A stretch of DNA of 64,000 nt from contig JAUIAS010000006.1 in the NCBI GenBank assembly GCA_030425395.1, positions 78,699-142,698 on the forward strand, given 5' to 3'. Made by a program: the position numbers and the translations under genes. Shown piece after piece: positions 38,531-50,553 of this stretch. The notes beneath the pieces are model-generated. The model made no database searches, was not told the origin of the DNA, and saw only the letters and a program-made list of their open reading frames with translations. Origin of the DNA: Alphaproteobacteria bacterium. Lineage in GTDB: Bacteria > Pseudomonadota > Alphaproteobacteria > Rhodobacterales > Rhodobacteraceae. Position 1 is the stretch's first letter. Every line of letters starts with the position of its first letter.

Positions 38531-39511
38531 TCAGCCCGCAAGTTCTTTGCAGCGGTCCCAAAGCGCATCGGGCACATCCACATGTGTGGCGGCCATGCGC
38601 GATTGGCCGGGCAAACGCGCGCCTTCATCCTCTGCCACGGCTTCGGCAAGACGCGTCAACCGTGCGCCGAACTGATCGGTAAAGGTGCCGCTATCCATGA
38701 TCAGATACATCTGGCCCAACCGGTGCGGCGGTCCGTCCGGCAGTTTGAGTCCCCCGACATCGAGCGAATTGACCGAACCGGTCATCGCGGCGGCCATCAG
38801 TTCAGCCATCACGCCAAAGCCCCAGCCCTTGTAGCCGCCCGCGCTGCACAGCGATCCGCACAAAGCGGCCTCCGGGTCTGTGGTCGGCGCACCGTTTTCA
38901 TCCACCGCCCAGCCTTCCGGGATCGGTTCACCTGCGTATTTGGCCATGTTGATTTTGCCCAGCGCAACGGCCGAGGTCGAGAAATCGAAATGCAGTGCCA
39001 GACCGCCGCTGCCGTCCGGAACGGACATGGAAATCGGGTTCGTGCCGATCACTCGCGCCTTGCCACCCGGTGCCGCGACAACGGGAGAGGCGTTGGTAAA
39101 CCCGATCGCAATGACCCCCTCGCGCGCAATCTGTTCGGTAAAATATCCCAACGACGTGCAGGTATGGCTTTGGGCAACGGCGAACATGGCGATGCCCTGC
39201 GCGCGCGCCTGTGCCACGGCGCGGTCGCGCCCCGAGGTAAATGCGGGCTGGGCAAAGCCGCACCGCGCATCCGACAAAACCGCGCCAGGCCGCGGCTGGC
39301 TGACCTCTGGCATGACCAAACCGTCCACCCGGCCCGATGCCAGTTGCGTGCAATAGCTTTCCAGATATTGCAGCCCGCAGATGACGTTGCCATGTGCTTC
39401 GGCATGGGCCGTGGCGCGGGCGACTTCGCCCGCCTGCCATTCCCCCGCACCGTGGTGGATAAGCGCGGCTTTGGTCGCGGCGGCGATGTCGTCGATGGAA
39501 ACCTGCGGCAT
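38531..39511 (-). CDS. Malate/L-lactate dehydrogenase (Ldh_2) family oxidoreductase
   Basis: 326 residues from the ATG at 39511 (MPQVSIDDIA) with AAAGG upstream; the enormous open frame beyond is antisense to the class V aminotransferase. Family features: AHGNVICGLQYLESY near 38, the AVAQSHTCTSLGYF segment with the active-site histidine, GTNPISMSVP near 170, GGYKGWGFGVMAELMAAAMTG near 235. The family covers NAD(P)-dependent malate, lactate, ureidoglycolate and diketogulonate reductases; the substrate is not readable. It diverges from the aminotransferase across 198 bases. Confidence 0.82.
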   Translation of the reverse strand: MPQVSIDDIAAATKAALIHHGAGEWQAGEVARATAHAEAHGNVICGLQYLESYCTQLASGRVDGLVMPEVSQPRPGAVLSDARCGFAQPAFTSGRDRAVAQARAQGIAMFAVAQSHTCTSLGYFTEQIAREGVIAIGFTNASPVVAAPGGKARVIGTNPISMSVPDGSGGLALHFDFSTSAVALGKINMAKYAGEPIPEGWAVDENGAPTTDPEAALCGSLCSAGGYKGWGFGVMAELMAAAMTGSVNSLDVGGLKLPDGPPHRLGQMYLIMDSGTFTDQFGARLTRLAEAVAEDEGARLPGQSRMAATHVDVPDALWDRCKELAG

Positions 39512-39709
39512 GGGGAACCTTTCAATCGGGCGCGTGTCGGTCTGTCTGATCCAATGTGCCAGTCGACCGGGCCGCCCGCAATAGAGCACCACGACATTCG
39601 CGGTTGACCCAAAACTCCGGGCGCTTGCCCCCGCTGCGCTGGAATGCGACTGTCGCGCGCCGACTCGCCGCCCGGAAAAAACGTCACACCAGAACTCAGG
39701 ACAGTTACG

Positions 39710-40969
39710 ATGATTGCCAGCACACCCGGTCTTCTCGAGGCCATCCGCGACCGCTTTGCCCATGTGGATACATGCCCCTTTACCGGCCCACGGGTCTTTT
39801 TCGAAAACGCAGGTGGTGCGCTGCACCTGAAATCTGTGGCAGAGACCTCGGCGTTCTACGCCTCGATCCCGGATAATCAGGGCCGCGACAATGCAGCGTC
39901 GGCGGCGCTGGTGGACACGATCGCCAAGGCTAAGGCCGATATGGCCCGATTTTTCAACGCGCCTGGTGGCACCGTGTTCGTGGGCGAAAGCGGGACCGAA
40001 GTATTGTTCCGCCTCGTCCGGACAGCCGCGCTTGGTGCGCGCGATGGCGGGGCGATGCTGGGCACGACTCTCGAACATCCTGCCACGGTCAGCGCAATGA
40101 CCCGTTGGTCCGAGGTCACAGGGCGCAGCTTCATCCGCGTTCCGCATGACGACGCCACGGGTTGCGTGACGCCCGAGGCCTACGCAGCACATGTGACCCC
40201 TGACGTGCGCGTGGCCACGATCATCCATACCTCGCCGGTCACAGGAATGGCGGTCGATGTGGCCGGTGCCGCCGCCGCGATCCGCGCGGTGGCTCCTGAG
40301 GCATTGATCATCGTCGATGGAATCCAGCATGCCAGCCACGGCGCGGTCGACGTGGCGGCCTTGGGCATCGACGGATACGCGGTGTCGCCCTACAAGATGT
40401 TTTCACGCCATGGATACGGCGTGGGCTGGGCGTCGGATCGGTTGTGCGCCTGCACCAAGGAGCAGATCGTGGGCGGACCGGAAGCCAACTGGGAAATGGG
40501 CACCCGCGATACCGGGGCCTATGCGACCTTTTCTGATGTCATCGCCTATTTCGACTGGCTGGGCGAACAGGTGGCCCCCGAGACGCAGGGACGCGCCCGC
40601 CTCGAAGCCGCAGGCCGCGCAATTGTTGCGCAGGAGCATGCCCTGACACAGGCGCTGCTGCACGGCACCGGCAACCTCGCCGGCCTGACCGAGATCGAAA
40701 GCGTGACCCTGATCGGCGGCAATTCGATCGAAGGACGCGAGGGCGTGGTTTCGATCCGCCTGGCCAGCATGTCGTCGGCCGATCTGGTGCAGTTCCTGGC
40801 GGATCGCGGCATTCGCGTGCACATCCGCAAGAACGATCATTACTCGGGCGGCGTTCTTGGCCCGTTGGGATTTGACGACTGCGTGCGGGTATCCATCTGC
40901 CACTACAACAGCATCGAGGAAATCGCGCGCTTCCTTGATGCCATGCGCGAAGCCAGCGCACCGGCTTGA
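39710..40969 (+). CDS. Class V aminotransferase / cysteine-desulfurase-like PLP enzyme
   Basis: 419 residues from the ATG at 39710 (MIASTPGLLEAIRD). Fold-type I class V features: FFENAGGALHLKSV near 28, FVGESGTEVLFRLVR near 93, EHPATVSAMTRW, VDGIQHASHG near 203, and the PLP lysine in AVSPYKMFSRHGYGVGW near 228. There is no obvious desulfurase catalytic cysteine loop, so it may act on another amino compound. It is divergent from the Ldh-family gene, suggesting shared control and possibly a shared pathway. Confidence 0.8.
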   Translation: MIASTPGLLEAIRDRFAHVDTCPFTGPRVFFENAGGALHLKSVAETSAFYASIPDNQGRDNAASAALVDTIAKAKADMARFFNAPGGTVFVGESGTEVLFRLVRTAALGARDGGAMLGTTLEHPATVSAMTRWSEVTGRSFIRVPHDDATGCVTPEAYAAHVTPDVRVATIIHTSPVTGMAVDVAGAAAAIRAVAPEALIIVDGIQHASHGAVDVAALGIDGYAVSPYKMFSRHGYGVGWASDRLCACTKEQIVGGPEANWEMGTRDTGAYATFSDVIAYFDWLGEQVAPETQGRARLEAAGRAIVAQEHALTQALLHGTGNLAGLTEIESVTLIGGNSIEGREGVVSIRLASMSSADLVQFLADRGIRVHIRKNDHYSGGVLGPLGFDDCVRVSICHYNSIEEIARFLDAMREASAPA

Positions 40970-41011
40970 CTGGACAATCCACCACGCGCAGCTCCCGGAG
41001 CATGCGTCGGA

Positions 41012-41139
41012 CCGCCTCCGGCGGGGGTATTTGGCACGAGAAAGAAGCAACGCCGCGTTAAGGTTAATAAACCATTGCGCTTCTTCTGGCTCGAAATACT
41101 CTGGGGGAGGCCCGCAGGGCCGGGGGCAGAGCCCCCGTT
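41012..41139 (+). repeat. Dispersed CTTCTTCTGG repeat, copy D (full inverted pair)
   Basis: Left half CCTCCGGCGGGGGTATTTGGCACGAG with AAAGAAG, spacer GTTAAGGTTAATAAACC, right half GCGCTTCTTCTGGCTCGAAATAC then GGGGGAGG and GGGGGCAGAGCCCCC. The two halves are complementary and would give a stem of about 30 bp with bulges. It lies between the convergent aminotransferase and tex. Confidence 0.8.
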
Positions 41140-41156
41140 CGGACGTCCGGGCCGGG

Positions 41157-43457
41157 TCAACGCGGCCTTGTTTTCATCGCGTCGCGCAAGGCAGCCCCCA
41201 GCGCCCCGTCGCGGGTAGGGCGCGCGGGTGCTTTGGTTTTGGGGGTGCCACGCTTGGTGGGTTGTGCGGGTTTGGGGCGCGCGGTTTGCGTGTCGTGTTT
41301 GCGCATGCTCAGCCCGATACGTTTTCGCGGGACATCCACTTCGGTCACGCGGACAGAGACGATATCGCCAGCCTTGACCACCTCGTGAGGGTCTTTGACA
41401 AATCGGTCTGCCAATTGGCTGATATGGACAAGCCCGTCTTGATGGACGCCGACATCGACAAAGGCACCGAACGCCGCGACATTGGTCACCGTGCCTTCGA
41501 GGCGCATGCCGGGTTTGAGGTCGGTGATGGTGTCGACGCCTTCGGCAAAGCTGGCGGTGCGAAATTCCGGGCGCGGGTCGCGGCCGGGTTTTTCCAATTC
41601 GCTCAGGATATCGCGGACAGTTGGCAGGCCAAAACGGTCGTCGGTGAAATCCTGTGCGCGGAGGTGTGACAGGGCACCGGCGTCGCCCATCACCGCGCGC
41701 AAGTCCCGGCCGCAGGCGGCCACGATCTTTCGTGCGATGGCATAGGCTTCGGGGTGCACGGCGGAGGCGTCCAGCGGCTCGCGGCCATCCCGGATACGCA
41801 GAAAGCCTGCGCATTGCTCAAACGCCTTTGGACCCAGACCTGCGACCTTGAGCAGGTCCTTGCGCGCGTCAAAGGCTCCATTCGTGTCGCGGTGGGTAAC
41901 GATGGACTGGGCCAGCGATGGTCCCAGGCCCGCAACATGGGACAAGAGCGGCGCGGAGGCGGTATTTAGGTCGACGCCGACCGCGTTCACCGCGTCTTCG
42001 ACCACGGCTTCCAATGTCCGGGCAAGCTGGCGTTGGTCTACATCGTGTTGATACTGGCCGACCCCGATGGACTGCGGTTCGATCTTGACCAACTCGGCAA
42101 GCGGATCCTGTAGCCGTCGCGCGATTGACACCGCGCCGCGCAGGCTGACATCCAGATCGGGGAATTCCCGCGCTGCAGTTTCCGAAGCGGAATAGACCGA
42201 GGCACCTGCTTCCGACACCACGACGCAGGTGGGGCGCGTCAAGTGCGCGGGCAAGTCGGCAAGGATCTGGCCCACCAGCTTTTCCGTTTCGCGGCTGGCT
42301 GTGCCGTTCCCGATGGCGATGAGTTCCACGCCATGTCGTGCGATCAGGGCAGCCACGGTTTGGCTGGTGCCGTTCGTGTCGTGGCGGGGGGCAAAGGGAT
42401 AGAGCGTCGCGGTTTCCAGCAGTTTTCCGGTGGCGTCCACGACGGCGGCCTTGACCCCGGTGCGAATGCCGGGGTCAAGGCCCAGCGTGGCCCGTGCCCC
42501 GGCAGGGGCGGCGAGCAGCAGATCGCCCAGGTTGCGGGCAAACACCGCGATGGCCTCTTCGTGGGCACGGCGGCGCAGTTCCGTCATCAGATCCATATAC
42601 ATGGTCAGGCTCAGTTTGATCCGCCACGTCCAGTGCGCGGCATCGCGCAGCCACAGGTCACCGGGGGCGTCTCCGCGCAGCCCGATGGCCGCAGCCGTGA
42701 TGGCCTGCGCCCGCCCCATACCTTCGTCATCGGCGGGGGCGATGTCCACGGTAAGGATCTCTTCCTTGGATGCGCGCAGCACGGCAAGCGCGCGATGCGA
42801 TGGCATGGTGGCCCAGCGTTCCGTGTGATCGAAATAGTCCGAAAACTTGGCCCCCTCGGTTTCCTTGCCCGACTGAACGCGCGCACGGACCACGGCGGTG
42901 TCGCGCATGAACTGGCGCAGCCGACCCAGCAGATCCGCGTTTTCGCTCAGTTCCTCGGCAAGGATGTCGCGCGCGCCGTTCAGAGCATCGCGCACCTCGG
43001 GAATTTCCGGGCCAGTAAATGCCGCGGCGAGCGTTTCGGGTTGGGCAGAGCGGGTTTCCATGATGGCGCGCAGAAGTGGTTCAAGCCCGCGTTCCCGCGC
43101 GATCATCGCCTTGGTCCGGCGTTTGGGTTTGTAGGGCAGATAGATATCTTCGAGCGTCGCCTTGGTATCGGCGGCGGCGATTGCGCGGGCCAGATCGTCG
43201 GTCAGTTTGCCCTGATCGCGGATCGACTTGAGGATCGTGGCGCGGCGGGCCTCCATATCGCGCAGATAGGACAGACGATCCGACAGGTTGCGCAGTTGTG
43301 TATCGTCCAGTCCGCCGGTGATCTCTTTTCGATACCGCGCGACAAAAGGCACCGTCGCCCCGCCATCCAGTAGTGCCACGGCGGCGGTCACCTGTTCCGG
43401 GCTGGCGGCGATCTCGGTCGCGATGGTGCGGGCGATCCGGTTGGCGGTCTGATCCAC
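41157..43457 (-). CDS. tex: Transcription accessory protein Tex (S1 RNA-binding)
   Basis: 766 residues from the GTG at 43457 ([12 protein letters not shown]), with AGGAGAG upstream. Tex architecture: N-terminal helical domain ([23 protein letters not shown] near 35), a YqgF/RNase H-like domain ([18 protein letters not shown] near 330), tandem HhH repeats ([25 protein letters not shown] near 500), and a C-terminal S1 domain ([33 protein letters not shown], near 650). It influences transcription and RNA turnover. An Arg/Lys/Pro-rich tail follows the S1 domain. Confidence 0.95.
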   Translation of the reverse strand: MDQTANRIARTIATEIAASPEQVTAAVALLDGGATVPFVARYRKEITGGLDDTQLRNLSDRLSYLRDMEARRATILKSIRDQGKLTDDLARAIAAADTKATLEDIYLPYKPKRRTKAMIARERGLEPLLRAIMETRSAQPETLAAAFTGPEIPEVRDALNGARDILAEELSENADLLGRLRQFMRDTAVVRARVQSGKETEGAKFSDYFDHTERWATMPSHRALAVLRASKEEILTVDIAPADDEGMGRAQAITAAAIGLRGDAPGDLWLRDAAHWTWRIKLSLTMYMDLMTELRRRAHEEAIAVFARNLGDLLLAAPAGARATLGLDPGIRTGVKAAVVDATGKLLETATLYPFAPRHDTNGTSQTVAALIARHGVELIAIGNGTASRETEKLVGQILADLPAHLTRPTCVVVSEAGASVYSASETAAREFPDLDVSLRGAVSIARRLQDPLAELVKIEPQSIGVGQYQHDVDQRQLARTLEAVVEDAVNAVGVDLNTASAPLLSHVAGLGPSLAQSIVTHRDTNGAFDARKDLLKVAGLGPKAFEQCAGFLRIRDGREPLDASAVHPEAYAIARKIVAACGRDLRAVMGDAGALSHLRAQDFTDDRFGLPTVRDILSELEKPGRDPRPEFRTASFAEGVDTITDLKPGMRLEGTVTNVAAFGAFVDVGVHQDGLVHISQLADRFVKDPHEVVKAGDIVSVRVTEVDVPRKRIGLSMRKHDTQTARPKPAQPTKRGTPKTKAPARPTRDGALGAALRDAMKTRPR

Positions 43458-43563
43458 GGGGGCTCTCCTGTCGCTGTGGGCGTCAAGCAATACCGCGCGG
43501 GTGGGACGGGGCCAAGTTGAAAATTACATGAGAAGTGGCCCGTAACGCTTTGAAGTAAAACGA

Positions 43564-44511
43564 TCAGAAATCATGCCGCTTCTTGAGGGCTGCCAATTCG
43601 ACCAGAGCGGCGTCGCGCCGCGCGGCCAGCGTATCGCGATCCTGTGTCGCAAGTTCCCGGTCAAGCCCTGCGACCAATGCGTCCTTGACGTCCGCGGTCA
43701 GTTCGGGGGCACCCAGTTCGGCCCAGCGGGTTTCTTGCGTGGGACCAAGGTGATCGAGATAGCCGCGATAGCCACCGGCACCGCCGCCCAGATGATAGAT
43801 AAGGTGCGGCCCCATCAAGGCCCATCTCATGCCCGGCCCATGGGCGATGGCGGTATCAATGTCGGCCACGTCGGCGATGCCCTCGGCAACGAGGTGGACC
43901 GCCTCGCGATAGAGCGCGGATGTCAGACGGTTAGCCAGATGGCCGGGCACCTCTTTCCTGACACGGACCGGCACGCGGTGCATACGGCGATAGAAGGCCT
44001 CGGCCAGATCCACGGCACCGGGTTCGGTGGCATCGCCTGCGACCAGTTCCACCATGGGCACAAGGTGCGGCGGGTTCATAGGGTGCGCCACAAGGATGCG
44101 GGCAGGGTGGCGGGCCCGGGCCTGAATGTCGGTGGCGCGCAGTGAAGATGTGCTGGAGGCGATCAGGGTATCGGGTTCGATCACGGCTTCCAGTTCGGCG
44201 ACAAGCGCGCGTTTTACCTCGATTCGATCCGGGCCATTTTCCTGCACGAACTGCACGCCGCGTAGTATTTCGGGATCCGCGCCAACGGTTGCGGCAGGCG
44301 GCGTTTCGGATTTGGCCAATCCCAACGCCGACAGATGTGGCCACGCCTCGGCCACAAAGTCGCGCAGGCGGTTTTCGGTGGCGGGGTTGGGGTCGAGAAC
44401 CGATACCGCCAGACCTTGGCCAAGATAAAGCGCAGCCCATGACATGCCGATCAAGCCGCCCCCTGCAATTCCAACGCGGGAAATGTCGTCTGCTGTCACT
44501 GCTTGGGGCAT
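43564..44511 (-). CDS. 3-hydroxyacyl-CoA dehydrogenase family protein (carnitine/gulonate dehydrogenase-like)
   Basis: 315 residues from the ATG at 44511 (MPQAVTADDISRVG). NAD-binding VGIAGGGLIGMSWAALYLGQG near 13, the family TLIASSTSSLRATDIQ near 117, HPMNPPHLVPMVELV near 140, KEVPGHLANRLTSALYREA near 183. The short single-subunit form without a fatty-acid oxidation context resembles L-carnitine dehydrogenase or L-gulonate dehydrogenase. No carnitine genes flank it. It is divergent from katG across 287 bases. Confidence 0.82.
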   Translation of the reverse strand: MPQAVTADDISRVGIAGGGLIGMSWAALYLGQGLAVSVLDPNPATENRLRDFVAEAWPHLSALGLAKSETPPAATVGADPEILRGVQFVQENGPDRIEVKRALVAELEAVIEPDTLIASSTSSLRATDIQARARHPARILVAHPMNPPHLVPMVELVAGDATEPGAVDLAEAFYRRMHRVPVRVRKEVPGHLANRLTSALYREAVHLVAEGIADVADIDTAIAHGPGMRWALMGPHLIYHLGGGAGGYRGYLDHLGPTQETRWAELGAPELTADVKDALVAGLDRELATQDRDTLAARRDAALVELAALKKRHDF

Positions 44512-46970
<2,459 letters not shown>

Positions 46971-46995
46971 TCCGGCAGAGGCCTTGAAACCAGAA

Positions 46996-47022
46996 AACGC
47001 CGCGGTCTCCGCGGCGTTTTTT
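46996..47022 (+). terminator. Rho-independent terminator of katG
   Basis: Stem AACGCCGCGG / CCGCGGCGTT (10 bp) with loop TCT and a TTTTTT tail, 26 bases after the katG stop. Confidence 0.92.
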
Positions 47023-47264
47023 GTTGCGTTTGGGAGGGTTACGGCCCGAAGCCGACCTCCGGTCCACCTTAAGGATGACGCGGGCGCTGCCCGCATTGCG
47101 GACGTTCGTGCATTCCGCCGCATTCACATGGGTCGATGGTATGGTCGCGGGACGAAGTGTGAATTCGCTGCGGCCGCGCTAAAGTCTACTTCTCACGAAT
47201 TGTCTTCCGCGCTTAAGGTGCGTGTACAAGCAAGAATCAACCAGCAGAGTGGTCGATAAAATCG

Positions 47265-48059
47265 ATGTCCTACTCCGAGCTTTTCGGCAATCCTGAGCAC
47301 CGCGCGCTTCTTCGTCGGGGCGAGGATCTTTGGCAAATTGTCAAAGGCAATCCGCGTTTCGCCTACTACGGAACCGTCGTATCGCTTAGCGATCCGAGAG
47401 AAGACTGCGCAGAAATTTTGGCCAGTCTTGCGCGACTGCAAGGCTTGGGCATGAGTTTCTATTTTCCCAAGGATCATGTGTCCCAACTGTTGGGCGATCT
47501 GGAAAAAAGAGGGTTCCGAACCGCACAAAGCCTTTACCATCGTGGCGAGCGGGCCGCCTACGAGGCAAGCCGATCTCTACTGAACAAAAGGGCACCACCT
47601 TCGGACTTGGAAATCGTGCAGCTGGACGCCTCAACTCCGGAGAACATCGTCCGGGCGACGGTAGACCTTTGTCAGGCATGTGGTCTAAGTGCGATGCCCG
47701 GTGAGGTTATGCGGGGCACTGTCATTCCGGGCATAAATTTGGTCGCTTTGGATCGAAACGGGTCTCCAGCTGCAACCGCAGCTTCCTATGCGATGCATTC
47801 TCGGAACACCCCCCGAGAGAACGAGGCATTTTGGGGTGTGCTTGCCACTCGCGAAGATTGCCGCGGTCGGGGGCTTGCCGCATGGCTAGGGGCGTTGGCG
47901 ATCAAACATATGTGGGAAGTTGAGGGCATGCGGGCCTTCAACACGGGCATTAAAGCGGAAAACATGGCATCACAAGCGGCCTGTGCCAAACTTGGAGTGT
48001 TGAACACCGAATGGGTAACCGCTTTCTGTTTTGACGATGAGCGCATGGCTGCAAGCTAG
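47265..48059 (+). CDS. GNAT-type acetyltransferase (paralogue 1)
   Basis: 264 residues starting MSYSELFGNPEHRAL. The N-terminal half (about 1-120) has no recognised domain; the C-terminal half has a GNAT-like acetyl-CoA region with WGVLATREDCRGRGLAAWLG near 190 and NTGIKAENMASQAACAKLG near 227. Substrate unknown. It shares architecture and scattered identity with the gene at 60061-60876. It has its own promoter region after the katG terminator. Confidence 0.72.
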   Translation: MSYSELFGNPEHRALLRRGEDLWQIVKGNPRFAYYGTVVSLSDPREDCAEILASLARLQGLGMSFYFPKDHVSQLLGDLEKRGFRTAQSLYHRGERAAYEASRSLLNKRAPPSDLEIVQLDASTPENIVRATVDLCQACGLSAMPGEVMRGTVIPGINLVALDRNGSPAATAASYAMHSRNTPRENEAFWGVLATREDCRGRGLAAWLGALAIKHMWEVEGMRAFNTGIKAENMASQAACAKLGVLNTEWVTAFCFDDERMAAS

Positions 48060-48461
48060 CCGGACCTCCATTTAGCTTTTTCCAGTTACTCTGACCGAAG
48101 CAGTCGTTCGTACAATTTGCAGCATCGGTTACTCGGGGCTCGGAACCGCCTTTCAGCGGCTGAGAAGGTCGAGCTTGGTTCGCTGGCCAGAAGCAGCCAT
48201 TGGCTGCGCTCAGATTTGTCCTCCTTACCAATGGGATAGTCGGGAATCAGGACATTCGGTGGTTGCAAACGGATGCACTATGGTCTCTAGGCGGATGGCG
48301 GCAGGGAGCCCAAGGCGGCCATCGCCCTTCTTAGCTGCGCGCGTTCGCAGCCGAGAAAGTGTTGCGCTTGGCTTGTCTTTTGCTCTGCACGGCGGTGCGG
48401 AAACCAGCCATTCAAGCACAGAGCGGCGATGTCGGTACGGGTATTGCTGCAAGAACTTTCA
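48060..48461. other. Gene-free spacer before the catabolic cluster
   Basis: About 400 bases. Open frames here are short, cysteine/arginine-rich and unlike their neighbours, so I call none. On the minus strand it is the 3' flank of the sulfatase-like gene. It may hold decayed sequence at the cluster edge. No repeat or transposase was recognised. Confidence 0.5.
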
Positions 48462-50042
48462 TCACCATTGCCCAATCACGACGCCGCTTTTGGAATTGTG
48501 CGGCCGCATCGGGGCAACGGCGCTGTCGGGTAGACCGACGCGGTTGCGGCGATTGGTCAGACGCTCCAGAAGGCGGCGCTGAAGGTCCTGGCAAACATCC
48601 GCAAGTTCCGGATCGTCGCCAAGGTCGATGAGTTCATCCGGGTCCGCTTCCAGATCGAAAAGCTGCGCGCGCATGCCCTTGAAGTATACATACTTCCAGC
48701 GTTCCGTCCTGAAAGCATAGCCACGGGCCTGCTCCAGCGGGATATCAAGCGTTTCTACAGCCCTGTAGAACCCGTAGTCGATCTCGGAGAACGCATGATC
48801 GCGCCAATTGTCAGGGCGCAGACCTTCAAGCAAGGGCCTGAGGCTCAGACCTTCCAGCCGGTGTGACGGCACCTCCATCTCCATTACATCGAGGAATGTC
48901 GGCAAAAGGTCGATGGCCTCGACAAAGTCCTGGCAAACATGCCCACGCGCGGCGTCGGCCTGCGCGCGCGGATCGTAGATGATCAGCGGCACGCGCATCG
49001 AACAGTCGTGGAACAGCTCTTTCTCGCCCATCCAGTGATCGCCCAGATAATCCCCGTGATCCGACGTGAACACGATCATCGTGTTGTCCATCAGGCCGCG
49101 CTCTTCCAGCGCTTCAAATAGCCGCCCGAGGTGGTCGTCGATCTGGTGAATCAGCCCCATATAGGCCGGCAGAACGGTTTCGCGCACGCCCGGTTCCGAG
49201 AAGGTCTGCGAGACACCCATCTCCATGAAGGCGCGAAAAACCGGATGCCCCGTTTCCCGTTCTTCTTCGCTGCGATTGACGGGAAGAATATGCGCGGGCC
49301 CGAACATGTCGTGATAGGGGGATGGTGCCATGTAGGGCCAGTGCGGCTTGATATAGCTCAGATGCAAGAGCCAGGGCTGATCTCCGGTTTCATTGATGAA
49401 GTCCAGCGCACGATCCGTCATATAAGCCGTCTCGGAGTGTTCTTCGGCGACGCGGGCGGGCAGCTTGCTGTTTCTCAGCGACCAGCCGCTCAGGATCTCG
49501 CCATCAGGACCTTCCGCCGCATTTGCGTATTCGTGCCAGGGATTGTCACCTCCGTATCCCTTGCTGCGCAGCCAGGCGTTGTAGGTCAGTTCGGGTTTCG
49601 CCCGCACCATCTTGTCGGGATGAATTCCATCGTCACGTTCGTAGGGCTCGAACCCGGGTTCGCCCAGAAGCATGCCGATTTCCGTCTTGGGAGTCAGTCC
49701 AAACCGACCCGACAGATCAGGGTCCGGGGTCATGTGCGTCTTGCCGACGACCGCGCAGCGCATGCCGGCGGGCCGCAAGTAGTCCCCGATTGTGTATTCC
49801 CCTATGGGCAAAGGCACCCGGTTCCATGTCGAACCGTGGCTGAACACCGTGCGCCCGGTGTAGAAGGATGCCCGGGACGGGCCACAAACCGGCGACTGGA
49901 CGAAGGCGCGGTCGAAACGGACACCCTTCGCGGCCAGCTTGTCAATATTGCGGGTCTTCAGGTGCGGATGACCGTAGCAGGACAGGTAATCCCAGCGCAG
50001 TTGGTCCGCCATGATGAACAGGATGTTCCTCACCTCGGCCAT
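48462..50042 (-). CDS. Sulfatase / phosphonate monoester hydrolase-like enzyme
   Basis: 526 residues of the alkaline-phosphatase/sulfatase superfamily. The N-terminal metal site is NILFIMADQLRWD, and the formylglycine signature is SPVCGPSRASFYTGR with Cys53-x-Pro55-x-Arg57. FTSDHGDYLGDHW gives the second metal site near 330, and EKELFHDCSMRVPLIIY follows. Overall pattern (KTHMTPDPD, HLSYIKPHWPY, DPDELIDLG) resembles phosphonate monoester hydrolases as much as arylsulfatases. It has no signal peptide, so it acts in the cytoplasm, presumably after TRAP uptake. It is the last gene of the minus-strand cluster, starting within the dctQ stop (TAATG). Confidence 0.85.
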   Translation of the reverse strand: MAEVRNILFIMADQLRWDYLSCYGHPHLKTRNIDKLAAKGVRFDRAFVQSPVCGPSRASFYTGRTVFSHGSTWNRVPLPIGEYTIGDYLRPAGMRCAVVGKTHMTPDPDLSGRFGLTPKTEIGMLLGEPGFEPYERDDGIHPDKMVRAKPELTYNAWLRSKGYGGDNPWHEYANAAEGPDGEILSGWSLRNSKLPARVAEEHSETAYMTDRALDFINETGDQPWLLHLSYIKPHWPYMAPSPYHDMFGPAHILPVNRSEEERETGHPVFRAFMEMGVSQTFSEPGVRETVLPAYMGLIHQIDDHLGRLFEALEERGLMDNTMIVFTSDHGDYLGDHWMGEKELFHDCSMRVPLIIYDPRAQADAARGHVCQDFVEAIDLLPTFLDVMEMEVPSHRLEGLSLRPLLEGLRPDNWRDHAFSEIDYGFYRAVETLDIPLEQARGYAFRTERWKYVYFKGMRAQLFDLEADPDELIDLGDDPELADVCQDLQRRLLERLTNRRNRVGLPDSAVAPMRPHNSKSGVVIGQW

Positions 50043-50548
50043 TATTCGTATCCCGTGCTGCCCGGGCCATCACGACTGGCACCCAGCATCAGACGAACCC
50101 CGACGATCACGCAGACCAGTGCGGTCAGCGACAGCCCGATTGCCGCGATCGTGTGATGTACCAGCGGTGAAATGCCCAGCACTTCGGATCGTTGACCATA
50201 GCCGTGAAGGGTCAGCCCGTCTCTGAATGACAGCACGGCGAGGGGAAGAATGATTGCGGCGGTCAGAAGGGTCCAGAACCCGTCGATCCGCTTTATCGAG
50301 CGTTCGGACAGGTTTTGGGTCGCGAGATCGACAACAATGTTACCTTCAGCCCGAAAGCAGCGCACCAGACCGAAAAACCCGAGAAACATCATGTAAAACG
50401 TGATCTGCTCAGGCGTGGACAGGATGTGAAAGATCCCAAGGTTGCGCCCGGCAATTTCGACCACGACAACCATCATCATCATGACCAGAGCCAGACCGGC
50501 GATGGCGGTCAGGATACGGTCGATCCAGTCGAGCATCTGGTGAAACAT
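50042..50548 (-). CDS. dctQ: TRAP transporter small membrane subunit (DctQ)
   Basis: 168 residues from the ATG at 50548 (MFHQMLDWIDRI), just after the dctM stop at 50554, with GGGGAGTAAGG upstream. It has four hydrophobic helices and the DctQ-type EITFYMMFLGFFGLVRCFRAEGNIVVDL region (read in parts). It bridges the DctP receptor and DctM channel. Symbol by family; substrate unknown. Confidence 0.88.
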   Translation of the reverse strand: MFHQMLDWIDRILTAIAGLALVMMMMVVVVEIAGRNLGIFHILSTPEQITFYMMFLGFFGLVRCFRAEGNIVVDLATQNLSERSIKRIDGFWTLLTAAIILPLAVLSFRDGLTLHGYGQRSEVLGISPLVHHTIAAIGLSLTALVCVIVGVRLMLGASRDGPGSTGYE

Positions 50549-50553
50549 GAACC

